NCBI GenBank assembly: GCA_964517605.1
Contig: CAZFCE010000020.1
Span: 1 to 64,000, forward strand
DNA length: 64,000 nt
Reading direction: 5' to 3'
Source of the DNA: J095 sp964517605
GTDB lineage: Bacteria; Chloroflexota; Anaerolineae; 4572-78; J111
Shown here: positions 15,449 to 23,366 of the stretch, piece by piece
Position numbering within the stretch: the stretch's first letter is position 1
Layout of the letters: each line of letters begins with the position of its first letter
The notes under the pieces: generated by a model
The model's database searches: none
Told to the model about the DNA's origin: nothing
The model's input: only the letters and a program-made list of their open reading frames with translations
Made by a program: the position numbers and the translations under genes

Positions 15449-16693
15449 ATGAAAAACTGTGCGCTTTATGCTCGTGTCTCAACTGAAGAACAAGCCCGTG
15501 GCCTCAGTATCGAAACACAACTTGAGGCAGCCCGAAACCATGCGGCAATTAATGGTTGGCAGGTGGCGGCTGAATACGTTGAGCCGGGTAAATCGGCCAC
15601 CAGTGACCGCCGCCCCGAATTTCAAAAAATGATCCGGGATGCCCTTACCGGTAAATTTACCGAAATTCTGGTTTACAGTTACGACCGCTTTGCCCGCAAC
15701 ATGGAAGATGCCGTTGTTTACAAATCTATGCTGCGGCGCGATGGCGTTGACATAATTTCTGTGCTTGAACCCATTGACAAAACTTCCCCTTTCTCATTCA
15801 TTCACGAGGGGATAATTGACCTTTTTGCGGCTTACTACTCCATTAACCTGTCAGCCAAAATTCGCGCCGGTTTGGAGAAAAAGCTTCAATCGGGCGGCTG
15901 GCCCTGGCCGGTTCCGCTGGGGTATCGCAAGAACAACGGCAAAGTGCTCATTGATCCTGTGGCCGGCCCCTTCATGACCCTGGCCTTTACGGAGTTTGCC
16001 TCCGGCAATTACACCCTGGAAAGTTGGACGGCTCGCGCGCTCAAAATTGGTGTTCGCTCTCAAACTGGCCGGCAACTGAGCGTTAATGACTGGAGCCGGT
16101 TGTTTAACAATCCGTTTTATGCCGGCGCTTTGCTTCACAATGAAACAAAGTTGTCGGGCCAACATTACGCGTTGACCGATTTGGAAACCTGGTCACGGGT
16201 GCAACTGATTCTGGACGAAAATCGTAATAACCAGATTGGTTCACAGCAGCGTTTTTATTTGTTAAGGAACTTGCTCTGGTCAGTTGAGACCCGCTCCGGC
16301 ATGGTGGGCGCAGTGGGCAAAAACTACCGTTATTACCGTAGCAAGGAGGAAATCCCGGACGCTAACAAAAAGCATTACGTGTTGGCGGATGACCTTGAAA
16401 ACCAACTTACCGATGCGTTGTCTGAGGTGTACCTCGACCAGAGTCAAACAGCCCCATCTACAATCAATGAGGCTGTCGTTTTGGCGTTGCGCGTGGCTTC
16501 GGTGGGACGGGTGCTTGAACACCTGCCTCAACCGGAGAAACGCAGTCTGTTGGTAGCGGCTGTTACCAAAATTCAGGTATCAGACAGCCAGATTGTTGAC
16601 ATAAAAATTAACCCCCCATTTTTCAGGGGGGTTCGACCAAAAACTGGTGGAGATGGCCGGAGTCGAACCGGCGTCCAGAAAAGCTGGCCATAA
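15449..16693 (+). CDS. Large serine recombinase (integrase) of the element
   Basis: 414 residues. The resolvase domain begins YARVSTEEQ, with the catalytic Ser at residue 11, followed by YSYDRFARN and the long helix. A recombinase domain follows (PLGYRKNNGKV, LFNNPFYAGALLHNE). The usual zinc-ribbon cysteines after LLRNLLW are missing (SVETRSGMVGAVGKNYRYYRS). From about residue 386 the frame runs through the tmRNA terminator and 3' end (GGDGRSRTG is the antisense of the T arm), so the original C-terminus was probably replaced on integration. It mediates insertion near ssrA. Confidence 0.85.
   Translation: MKNCALYARVSTEEQARGLSIETQLEAARNHAAINGWQVAAEYVEPGKSATSDRRPEFQKMIRDALTGKFTEILVYSYDRFARNMEDAVVYKSMLRRDGVDIISVLEPIDKTSPFSFIHEGIIDLFAAYYSINLSAKIRAGLEKKLQSGGWPWPVPLGYRKNNGKVLIDPVAGPFMTLAFTEFASGNYTLESWTARALKIGVRSQTGRQLSVNDWSRLFNNPFYAGALLHNETKLSGQHYALTDLETWSRVQLILDENRNNQIGSQQRFYLLRNLLWSVETRSGMVGAVGKNYRYYRSKEEIPDANKKHYVLADDLENQLTDALSEVYLDQSQTAPSTINEAVVLALRVASVGRVLEHLPQPEKRSLLVAAVTKIQVSDSQIVDIKINPPFFRGVRPKTGGDGRSRTGVQKSWP
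16603..16633 (-). terminator. Terminator of tmRNA
   Basis: On the minus strand AACCCCCC, an eight-base loop and GGGGGGTT, then AATTTTTAT, starting 11 bases past the CCA end of tmRNA. It lies inside the recombinase frame. Confidence 0.8.
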
Positions 16694-17048
16694 ACTTCTA
16701 CGAGCGTAGGCGACTCCAGATTGTCGTTTGGGCTTCGTTAGCCGCCAAAGTTCACCCAAACCGGCCGATAGGGTCTTTGCTAAAGTTTATCGGTGTCTAC
16801 TTTAGCGCACCCCGACTTATATGACACTTGTACCTCCCTTTCGGGGAGAAGAAAGGCACAAGCGCGGCCCCGCGTTTGGAGCCAAAGTTGCTGTCTACAA
16901 ACTATGCCGCGAGGGGCAGAGCGCTGTAGGAGCGACCGAAAGCAGGTACTTTTTCGGCAGTTATTGTTTTGCCCCAGTTTAACGAGTTAAGGCAGCTCGG
17001 CTCGCAGTCTACAACCTTCCACTTCCCTGTCGAAACCGTTTCATCCCC
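16645..17048 (-). ncRNA. ssrA: Transfer-messenger RNA (tmRNA)
   Basis: 404 nt. The 5' end GGGGATGAAACGGTTTCGACA and the 3' T arm and acceptor (GGTTCGACTCC, then CATCTCCACCA) pair as a 7-bp acceptor stem with one G-U. The CCA is encoded. The resume frame appears to run from GGC at 16973 to TAG at 16902, giving a 23-residue tag that starts GKTITAEK and ends SALPLAA, long for a tag but with the expected LAA end. The alternative frames stop at once. It rescues stalled ribosomes with SmpB. The 3' end flanks the integrated element. Confidence 0.95.
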
Positions 17049-17059
17049 AAGTAAAAGTG

Positions 17060-17088
17060 ATTATAGCACGGGATTATGAGAATTTCAA
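17060..17088 (-). promoter_or_regulatory. Promoter of tmRNA
   Basis: TTGAAA (17088-17083), 17 bases, TATAAT (17065-17060) on the minus strand, ending 11 bases before the mature 5' end. Confidence 0.75.
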
Positions 17089-17130
17089 TAGAAAAACGGC
17101 CTGATTCCGCCTAAAAATTTCGCATACACC

Positions 17131-17159
17131 TTGACATCCACCTTAAAACAGGTTATACT
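17131..17159 (+). promoter_or_regulatory. Promoter of the Xer-like gene
   Basis: TTGACA, 17 bases, TATACT, about 48 bases upstream of the ATG at 17208. Confidence 0.75.
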
Positions 17160-17207
17160 GGTTATGTCAATCGCACAAATGAGCGAATGTGATAGCGAGG
17201 TGAAATT

Positions 17208-18158
17208 ATGACCGATGCCCAAATGCCCCTGTTTCCGCAACGCGGCGTAAAAGCTCAATATGGCCCGCCGGTAGCGCAAACCAAGGCGCTCGATTCAAAC
17301 TCGTCGCTGGCGGCGGCGGTGGGCGCTTATTACGACTATATGATCCGGCAGGGATTTTCGGAACACACCATCAAAGCCTTTGCCGGCGATTTGCGCCTGT
17401 TGCAAAAATATTTTGGTCCCAGCAAGGTTATCAGCAAATTCGGCACCAAAGACCTGAACGATTTCTTAACCTGGCTACTCCACTATCGAGGCGTGCCGTG
17501 TAGCCCCAAATCGTATGCCCGGCGGGTAACTACGCTCAAAAGCTTTTTTGGCTGGCTGGCCAGCGTTAAGATTGTGCCGTTTGACCCGGCGGCGGCGGTG
17601 ATTCACGCCAGAGCCAAAGCGCCGCTGCCCGATTATTTAAAGGACGACGAAGTGGAGAAATTGCTGGATGCGGCGGAACAGCGGCTAACGGGGTCTAAAC
17701 CCGACCCCCGGCCTTATTTGCTGGTGCATTTGGTGCTGCAAACCGGCCTTAAAAAATCCGAGTGCGTGGGCATTGCCCTGCGCGATATTGACCGCTCCGG
17801 CCCGGAGCCGGCGGTGCTCATTCGCTACAGCAACCCGCGCATGCAGCACAAAGAGCGCCGGCTGGCTTTTGCCGCCGAGCTTCTGCCGGTGATTGATCAA
17901 TATATTGAAAAGTACCAACCGCGAGAATATCTGTTTGAATGCACGCCCCGCAACCTGGAATATGTGCTCACCGATGTTTCGGAGTTGGCCGGGTTGCCGC
18001 AGCAGGCTTCGTTTGAGATGTTGCGGTGGACATCGGCGTTGCGCGATTACCGCGACGGCGTTGACCATGACCGGTTGCGCAAAAAAATGGGGCTAACCAA
18101 AATCACCTGGCGCGAAACATCAGAGAAGCTGGCCAAACTGGCCGAACCCGGTTTGTAA
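17208..18158 (+). CDS. Tyrosine-recombinase-like protein lacking catalytic residues
   Basis: 316 residues with a SAM-like N-terminal domain (about 35-125; SEHTIKAFAGDLRLLQKYF) and a C-terminal Xer-type domain. Active-site positions are degraded: TGLRxSEL is TGLKKSEC (Arg to Lys), the HxLRH box reads MLRWTSAL (one Arg kept, His lost), and the terminal region GLTKITWRETSEKL has no Tyr nucleophile. The fold is recognisable but strand exchange is unlikely. It may act as an architectural or regulatory DNA-binding protein. It has its own good promoter and terminator, so it is probably a maintained gene rather than debris. Confidence 0.7.
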   Translation: MTDAQMPLFPQRGVKAQYGPPVAQTKALDSNSSLAAAVGAYYDYMIRQGFSEHTIKAFAGDLRLLQKYFGPSKVISKFGTKDLNDFLTWLLHYRGVPCSPKSYARRVTTLKSFFGWLASVKIVPFDPAAAVIHARAKAPLPDYLKDDEVEKLLDAAEQRLTGSKPDPRPYLLVHLVLQTGLKKSECVGIALRDIDRSGPEPAVLIRYSNPRMQHKERRLAFAAELLPVIDQYIEKYQPREYLFECTPRNLEYVLTDVSELAGLPQQASFEMLRWTSALRDYRDGVDHDRLRKKMGLTKITWRETSEKLAKLAEPGL

Positions 18159-18179
18159 CCGGCAGCGTTTTTACCGCCA

Positions 18180-18206
18180 ACACCCGGATAGCCTCCGGGT
18201 GTTTTT
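18180..18206 (+). terminator. Intrinsic terminator after the Xer-like gene
   Basis: ACACCCGGA (18180-18188), a five-base loop, TCCGGGTGT (18194-18202), then TTTT. Confidence 0.8.
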
Positions 18207-18286
18207 GTTGCCGGTGGTAAATTGTGTTATTGCCGGGATGGGTTTACCATCTGGCTGGACAACGTAATTTGGGAGTAAGTTGAGTT

Positions 18287-19384
18287 ATGTCGGTAATTAT
18301 GACAATTTTTACAATTGCCCTGTTTTCGGGCGCGGTGGGCACACCGTTAGTGCGCAAGGTGGCCATTCGCTCCGGGTTTATCGCCGTGCCCAAAGCCGAC
18401 CGGGCGCACACCACCCCCACCGCGCTGATGGGCGGGCTGGCTATTTACGCCGCGGCAATCAGCGCGCTGGTGCTAATTTTGGTGGTAACGTTTTTAACCG
18501 GCAACGCGCTGCGCTTAAGCGAGTTGGTCAGCATTATCATTGCCGCATCGTTAATGTCGGCGGTGGGTTTGTGGGATGATCGCAACCCGTTGCGCCCGTG
18601 GGTTAAATTGAGCGCGCAGGTTTTGCCGGTGTTGATTGTGTACGTGGCCGGCGTGCAGGTTCAGCTTGATTTTTTTGGTAGCCCCGTTTTTAACGCCGTG
18701 ATCAATTTTTTGGTAACCGTGGCCTGGATTTTGTACATTACCAACGCCATCAACTATTTTGATAACGCCGATGGCACCGCGATTATGACCTGCGCCACCG
18801 CCAGCGCTATTTTTTTATTGATAGCCGTGTTGAATCACCAACAACTGGTTTCGGTTTTGGCGGCGGCGCTGCTGGGAGCGAGCCTGGGCTTTGCCCGGTA
18901 CAATTTGCCTTTGCCTAACAGCACCATTTTTATGGGCGATTCCGGCTCGTTGTTTTTGGGGTTTTTGCTGGCAATTTTGGGAATAAAAATCCGCATTTTG
19001 GGTAACGTTACCGCCGTAACCTGGATGGTGCCGATTATCATTTTGGGCTTGCCAATTTTTGATACGGCAATGGTGTTTATTTCACGCACCCGGCGCGGTA
19101 TCTCGTTTTTTAGAGGCGGAGTAGACCACACCACCCACCGAATGTCGCGGTTGGGAATGGACAAGTTATCGGTGGCGCTGGCGGTCAGTTTGATTACCGG
19201 GGCGTTGGGGCTGGTGGCTATTTTTGTAACTCAGGCCAGTTCAACCCAGGCTTACGTGGTTTTTGCCACGCTGGTGTTGCTGGCCCTGTACGAACTCTGG
19301 TTTATTGAATTCAGGCCGCCCATCGAAATCAGGGCCGGGGCAAAGGCCATTCCGGCTAAACCGGATCGCGTTAATAACGTTTAA
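18287..19384 (+). CDS. Polyprenyl-phosphate GlcNAc-1-phosphate transferase-like (MraY/WecA/TagO family)
   Basis: 365 residues, about 11 transmembrane helices. Family motifs in order: the DDRNPLRPW loop, NAINYFDNADG (the NxxNxxDGxDGL motif in a variant form), FMGDSGSLFLGF, and the cytoplasmic loop with RGGVDHTTHR containing the HxxH motif. It transfers a UDP-aminosugar phosphate to undecaprenyl phosphate, starting synthesis of a wall teichoic acid, exopolysaccharide or similar polymer. No other polymer genes are adjacent, so the polymer cannot be named. Confidence 0.85.
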   Translation: MSVIMTIFTIALFSGAVGTPLVRKVAIRSGFIAVPKADRAHTTPTALMGGLAIYAAAISALVLILVVTFLTGNALRLSELVSIIIAASLMSAVGLWDDRNPLRPWVKLSAQVLPVLIVYVAGVQVQLDFFGSPVFNAVINFLVTVAWILYITNAINYFDNADGTAIMTCATASAIFLLIAVLNHQQLVSVLAAALLGASLGFARYNLPLPNSTIFMGDSGSLFLGFLLAILGIKIRILGNVTAVTWMVPIIILGLPIFDTAMVFISRTRRGISFFRGGVDHTTHRMSRLGMDKLSVALAVSLITGALGLVAIFVTQASSTQAYVVFATLVLLALYELWFIEFRPPIEIRAGAKAIPAKPDRVNNV

Positions 19385-19394
19385 ACGCAAATAA

Positions 19395-19425
19395 AAAACC
19401 CGCCAAACGGCGGGTTTTGTTTTTT
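19395..19425. terminator. Bidirectional terminator
   Basis: CCCGCC, AAAC loop, GGCGGG with A6 before and TTTTGTTTTTT after, between the convergent transferase and kinase genes. Confidence 0.85.
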
Positions 19426-19432
19426 AGCCTGA

Positions 19433-20935
19433 TTAGCTACCGTTTTCCAGCACCGGTAACGCAATGGTGAACACGCTGCCGGTATTGGGCTGGCTTTCTA
19501 CCCACACCCGGCCACTGTGCTGCTCGGCGATGGTTTTTACAATCGCCAGCCCCAGCCCGGTGCCGGGGATTTCATCCAGTTCTTCGCGGGCGCGATAAAA
19601 TTTTTCAAAAACGCGGGGCAAATCCCTGGCTTTAATGCCCGGCCCGTTGTCTATCACCGAAACCGTGGCCTGCCCGTTTTGCTTATCAAGCTTGATTTGC
19701 ACTTTGCCGCCCGCCGGCGTGTATTTGATGGCGTTGTCCAGCAGGTTGCTAACGGCCCGCGACAACAACACCGAGTTGCCTTCGACGATGACATTTTTGC
19801 GGGCGTTGTTGATAGCTACATCAATTTCACGCGATTGCGCCAGCGGGCGAATGGCGGCCAAACTGGCGCGGATGACATCTTCCAGCCGCACCGGTTCGCG
19901 GATGAGTTCGTTCAATTGCTCCAGCCGGCTCAGTTCCAGCAAATCTTCAATCAGCGATTTCATTAAATTGGCGGCACGGGTAATGCCTTCCAGGTCTTCT
20001 TCTTGCCGGGTTGTGACCGGACCGTCCATCCGCACTAATTCAATGTAGCCTTTTACGGTTGCCAGCGGCGTGCGCAAATCGTGGGTAAAGGCGGTAACAA
20101 AATCGCGCTTCATTTTATCCAGCGCCTTGAATGAGCTAATATCGCGCAGCATAGTTACCTGGCCCACGCCGGGAATGGCGGTAACGGTGCCCCACATAAT
20201 CCGGCCATCGGGCAGTTCAATTTCGCCCGCGTTGGGGGCCGCCGGCGACATTAAATTTAGCAATTCTTCATCGTGGATAAGTTCAACCAGCGGCATGCCC
20301 TGCACCGGCTCTTCCAGCCCCAAAATTTCTAACGCCGCCGGGTTTAGGAGCAGGGTTTTGTTTTCCTGGTCAGTAACCAGTACCGCGTCCTGGGTGCTGT
20401 TGATAATGGCCGATAATTTTTCCCGCTCCAGTTCGGTTTCGCGGAATAGCTGGGCATTTTCCAACGCGATGGCCGATTGGTCGGCAATGGCATTGAGCAA
20501 CAGCAAATCCGAGTCCTTGAAGCGGTTGGGTTCGTCGTGAACCAGGGTTAACACCCCGATAATCCGCTGCCGGCGGCGCAACGGCGTGGCAATCGCCGAG
20601 CGAACATCGTAGGGTTGGTCGTCATAAATAATCCAGCGTTCATCCTGGTAGGTATCGTGGATAACGCCGCCTTCGCCGTGGTTTAGCACCCAACCGGCAA
20701 AGCCTTCGGTGAGAACAGTGCCAACAATTCGGGCGGCTGTTTCGCTGCTTAAGGATTCCTGCTGCAAAATGTAGCGAGAAACGCGGTTGCCGTGGTCAAA
20801 CAACATTACACTGCCGGTGGTGGCGTTGAGGTGGGCCACGGTTAAACTGAGAACGCGCTGCAACATCCGGTCGGGGTGTAAGTCCGAGTTTAGCTCATCA
20901 CTGATGCGGTTGAGTAAACTGAGTTGTTCCTGCAT
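19433..20935 (-). CDS. GAF-PAS sensor histidine kinase
   Basis: 500 residues, soluble. GAF domain about 20-160 (VLTEGFAGWVL, SAIATPL, ADQSAIALENAQLF), PAS about 170-270, HisKA with phospho-acceptor in FTHDLRTPLATVKGY (His near 283), then HATPase with N box LLDNAIKYTP, G1 DNGPGI and G2 GTGLGL. No cognate response regulator is adjacent (orphan). A GCAGGT ribosome site precedes the ATG. Confidence 0.9.
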   Translation of the reverse strand: MQEQLSLLNRISDELNSDLHPDRMLQRVLSLTVAHLNATTGSVMLFDHGNRVSRYILQQESLSSETAARIVGTVLTEGFAGWVLNHGEGGVIHDTYQDERWIIYDDQPYDVRSAIATPLRRRQRIIGVLTLVHDEPNRFKDSDLLLLNAIADQSAIALENAQLFRETELEREKLSAIINSTQDAVLVTDQENKTLLLNPAALEILGLEEPVQGMPLVELIHDEELLNLMSPAAPNAGEIELPDGRIMWGTVTAIPGVGQVTMLRDISSFKALDKMKRDFVTAFTHDLRTPLATVKGYIELVRMDGPVTTRQEEDLEGITRAANLMKSLIEDLLELSRLEQLNELIREPVRLEDVIRASLAAIRPLAQSREIDVAINNARKNVIVEGNSVLLSRAVSNLLDNAIKYTPAGGKVQIKLDKQNGQATVSVIDNGPGIKARDLPRVFEKFYRAREELDEIPGTGLGLAIVKTIAEQHSGRVWVESQPNTGSVFTIALPVLENGS

Positions 20936-21038
20936 AATTCTACCTGCTCTCTGGGACTATTATCCTATTACTCAATTATAGCATAGTTTTAACATTACAC
21001 AACGTCTTTGGCCGGGCAAACCAGGTTGTTAAGTGTAG

Positions 21039-21087
21039 GGGCGACCCTCGCGGTCGCCCAACGTGGGCAGGCATTGCGCCTGCCCAC
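21039..21087. repeat. Two REP-like intergenic stem-loops
   Basis: GGGCGACC-N5-GGTCGCCC at 21039-21059 and GTGGGCAGGC-N5-GCCTGCCCAC at 21063-21087, side by side downstream of MobA. The first motif recurs at 61302-61322. This resembles dispersed REP/BIME elements. Confidence 0.6.
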
Positions 21088-21113
21088 ACAATTTTCATTC
21101 TCCGGCGCTAAGG

Positions 21114-21698
21114 TTATTGGGCCAGGGTTTGGGCGCGTTGCCAATCGTCGGGAGTGTTTATGTTGATAAACGTGTAAAAATCGGGGTCAAACTGGGCAAT
21201 TTCATCGCGGTACACATACCGCACCGAAACTTCATCAAACAGGCTGCTAACCTGTAACTGGTCGGTTTGCAGCCTGGCTTCGATGGGGTGCAAGCAGGTT
21301 TTGCTGTACACCGCGCACAGTGGCTCTGGCGAGGGCGGGGTTGGCACCGGTACGGTAATATCGGCCAAAAGCGACAAATCGCTTAAATAGCGCAGCAGGT
21401 TGGGGTTGAGAAACGGCATATCGCAGGCTACCACCAGCGTTCGCAGGTGCCGGGCGGCGCGAAGGGCGCTGTAAATTCCGCCCAACACGCCTTTGTTGGG
21501 GTAAACATCTCCCACCAGCCGCAAGCCAAACCGCCGGAATTTTTCGGGCGAATTGGTGGAGATGAGCAAGTCATCGGTTAGGGGCTGCACCCGGTCAATG
21601 ACCCGTTCAATGACCGGCTGCCCGGCTACTTCTAAAAAGGTTTTGTCTTGCCCCATGCGCCGGCTTTGCCCACCCGCCAAAATTGCAATGCTGATCAT
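21114..21698 (-). CDS. mobA: Molybdenum cofactor guanylyltransferase-like protein
   Basis: 194 residues from the ATG at 21698 (GGGGGG upstream; an upstream in-frame ATG adds 16 unrelated residues). The nucleotidyltransferase signature ILAGGQSRRMGQDKTFL is complete, followed by DVYPNKGVLGGIYSAL and ACDMPFLNP. MobA joins GMP to molybdopterin to make the MGD cofactor. No molybdoenzyme lies nearby. Some homologues act on other molybdopterin nucleotides, so specificity is moderately sure. Confidence 0.85.
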   Translation of the reverse strand: MISIAILAGGQSRRMGQDKTFLEVAGQPVIERVIDRVQPLTDDLLISTNSPEKFRRFGLRLVGDVYPNKGVLGGIYSALRAARHLRTLVVACDMPFLNPNLLRYLSDLSLLADITVPVPTPPSPEPLCAVYSKTCLHPIEARLQTDQLQVSSLFDEVSVRYVYRDEIAQFDPDFYTFININTPDDWQRAQTLAQ

Positions 21699-21804
21699 TT
21701 TTGTTTCCCCCCAAATAAAAAAGCCCGTGTTACACGCCGGCAACATCGAGCTTTTTGGTGATCATTGGGCCGGCGCAGATGGCTGCGCCTCCACGCCGGG
21801 TCAA

Positions 21805-22044
21805 TCAGGAGTTGGCGTACAGGTAATTTACCGCTTCGCCAACAGTGGTAATTTTTTGAGCGGCTTCGTCGGAGATTTCGCCGCCAAATTCTTCTTCAAA
21901 CGCCATAATCAGTTCAACCAGGTCCAGCGAGTCGGCTTCCAGGTCGTCACGGAAATTTGCTTCCATCACAATATCGGCTTCATCGGCGCCAAGTTGGTCA
22001 ACGATGATGGCTTTCACTTTATCAAATACTTCTTCCTTGGTCAT
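21805..22044 (-). CDS. acpP: Acyl carrier protein
   Basis: 79 residues from the ATG at 22044, with AAGGAG at good spacing. Four-helix ACP sequence with the phosphopantetheine attachment motif ADSLDLVEL (Ser39) and FEEEFGGEI. It carries acyl chains in fatty-acid synthesis as a pantetheinylated protein. It stands alone, without fab genes. Confidence 0.95.
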   Translation of the reverse strand: MTKEEVFDKVKAIIVDQLGADEADIVMEANFRDDLEADSLDLVELIMAFEEEFGGEISDEAAQKITTVGEAVNYLYANS

Positions 22045-22180
22045 AATTGTCTCCTTAATTTTATTTATATAATAGCAGCCAGGTGATTGCGGAATCATTT
22101 ATAGAATCTGGCGCATTTTACCAATGCCTGTGAAAACTGTCAATGTGCAACCACCCAACAACCGCGCCCGGTCTTGTGGC

Positions 22181-22209
22181 TTGACTTGGGGTACGGTGGT
22201 TGGTAAACT
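22181..22209 (+). promoter_or_regulatory. Promoter of the IDI gene
   Basis: TTGACT, 17 bases, TAAACT. The predicted start near 22216 rules out the longer frame beginning at 22124 and supports the ATG at 22259. Confidence 0.65.
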
Positions 22210-22258
22210 AGCCAACATTGAATTTAAACACCACCTTCAGCAGGAAGTTGCACTTAAA

Positions 22259-23284
22259 ATGCACGAAAAACGAAAATCCGATCATATCCGCATCAATCTT
22301 GAAGAAAACGTTGATTTTAACCGGCTCACCACCGGGCTGGAGCGTTATCAATTTTTGCATCAGGCTGTGCCGGAGCTAAACCTGGCCGAAGTGGATACCT
22401 CGATTGGTTTTTTGGGTAAAAAATTAAACGCTCCGCTGCTGATTTCTTCGATGACGGGCGGCACCGCCCAGGCCCAACAGATTAACGCCACGCTGGCGCA
22501 GGCCGCCGAAGCCGCCAAAATTGCGATGGGCGTGGGGTCGCAGCGCCCGGCGCTTGATGATGAAACGCTGGCGGGCACTTTTAAGGTGCGGCAATACGCA
22601 CCCACCGCGCTGTTGCTGGCCAATGTGGGCGCGGTTCAGCTAAACTACGGCTACTCGGTGGCGCATTGTCAACGCGCCGTAGATATGATCGAAGCGGATG
22701 CGTTGATTTTGCATTTTAATGCCCTGCAAGAGGCGGTTCAGCCGGAGGGCAACAGCAATTTTAAAGGATTGCTCCACAAAGTTGAGCAGGTGTGCCGGGC
22801 CGTAACCGTGCCGGTGATTGCCAAAGAAGTGGGGTGGGGTTTTGCTCAGGATACGGCGCGGCGGTTAGCCGAGGCCGGCGTGGCGGCTATTGATGTGGCC
22901 GGTTCCGGCGGCACCAGTTGGAGCCAGGTAGAAATGTACCGCGCCCAAACCGAAGTGCAGCGGGCTATTGCCGCCACGTTTCAGGATTGGGGCATTCCCA
23001 CCGCCGAGTCCATTCTGGCGGTAAAAGCGGGCGCGCCGGGCCTGCCGATTATTGCCAGCGGCGGGTTGCGGAGCGGCTTGGATATTGCCAAATGTATTGG
23101 GCTGGGCGCGATGGTGGGCGGCATGGCCGGGCCGTTTTTAAAAGCCGCCACTCAATCTTTAGCAGCGGTTTACGACCAGATTACAATTACGCAAACCGAA
23201 ATTAAAATTGTAATGTTCTGTATTGGCGCAAGCTCAATTGCGGGCTTGCAAAACACCAATCGCTTAATCAAACAGTCAGCGTAA
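22259..23284 (+). CDS. fni: Type 2 isopentenyl-diphosphate delta-isomerase
   Basis: 341 residues, the normal family length. KRKSDHIRINLEENV at the N-terminus, SSMTGGT, GVGSQRPAL, the catalytic-region EVGWGF and the FMN/phosphate segment IIASGGLRSGLDIAKCIGLGA are all present. It interconverts IPP and DMAPP using reduced FMN and NADPH. It is monocistronic with its own promoter and begins 215 bases from the divergent ACP gene. Confidence 0.95.
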   Translation: MHEKRKSDHIRINLEENVDFNRLTTGLERYQFLHQAVPELNLAEVDTSIGFLGKKLNAPLLISSMTGGTAQAQQINATLAQAAEAAKIAMGVGSQRPALDDETLAGTFKVRQYAPTALLLANVGAVQLNYGYSVAHCQRAVDMIEADALILHFNALQEAVQPEGNSNFKGLLHKVEQVCRAVTVPVIAKEVGWGFAQDTARRLAEAGVAAIDVAGSGGTSWSQVEMYRAQTEVQRAIAATFQDWGIPTAESILAVKAGAPGLPIIASGGLRSGLDIAKCIGLGAMVGGMAGPFLKAATQSLAAVYDQITITQTEIKIVMFCIGASSIAGLQNTNRLIKQSA

Positions 23285-23303
23285 CGATAAGTGGTTAACG
23301 GTG

Positions 23304-23332
23304 TTGCTCAAGGGCGGACGGAGTGGTATACT
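23304..23332 (+). promoter_or_regulatory. Promoter of the cell-wall protein cluster
   Basis: TTGCTC, 17 bases, TATACT, 35 bases upstream of the TTG start at 23367. Confidence 0.55.
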
Positions 23333-23366
23333 TTTGGCTTGGTTTTGGTAAAGAGGTTAAACCGAA

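Larger units (their letters stand above)
3105..16633. mobile_element. Integrated element beside ssrA (virus-like or FtsK-type transfer element)
   Basis: The right end is a serine recombinase whose frame runs into the 3' end of the tmRNA gene. The left end is uncertain and placed near 3.1 kb, where the leftward operon stops; the STAND gene could also belong to it. Contents: two FtsK/HerA ATPases, ParB-like and zinc-ribbon/DnaA_N proteins, a DUF2637-like protein, nuclease, HTH regulators, a glycosyltransferase, and an operon of small coat-like membrane proteins. There is no capsid, terminase, relaxase or VirB4, so it is neither a tailed phage nor a standard type IV conjugative element. Bounds are approximate. 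Confidence 0.75.

Noticed and set aside
3105..16633. Classification as tailed prophage or type IV-secretion ICE
   Set aside because: No terminase, portal, capsid, tail, relaxase, VirB4 or VirB6 homologue can be seen among the genes.
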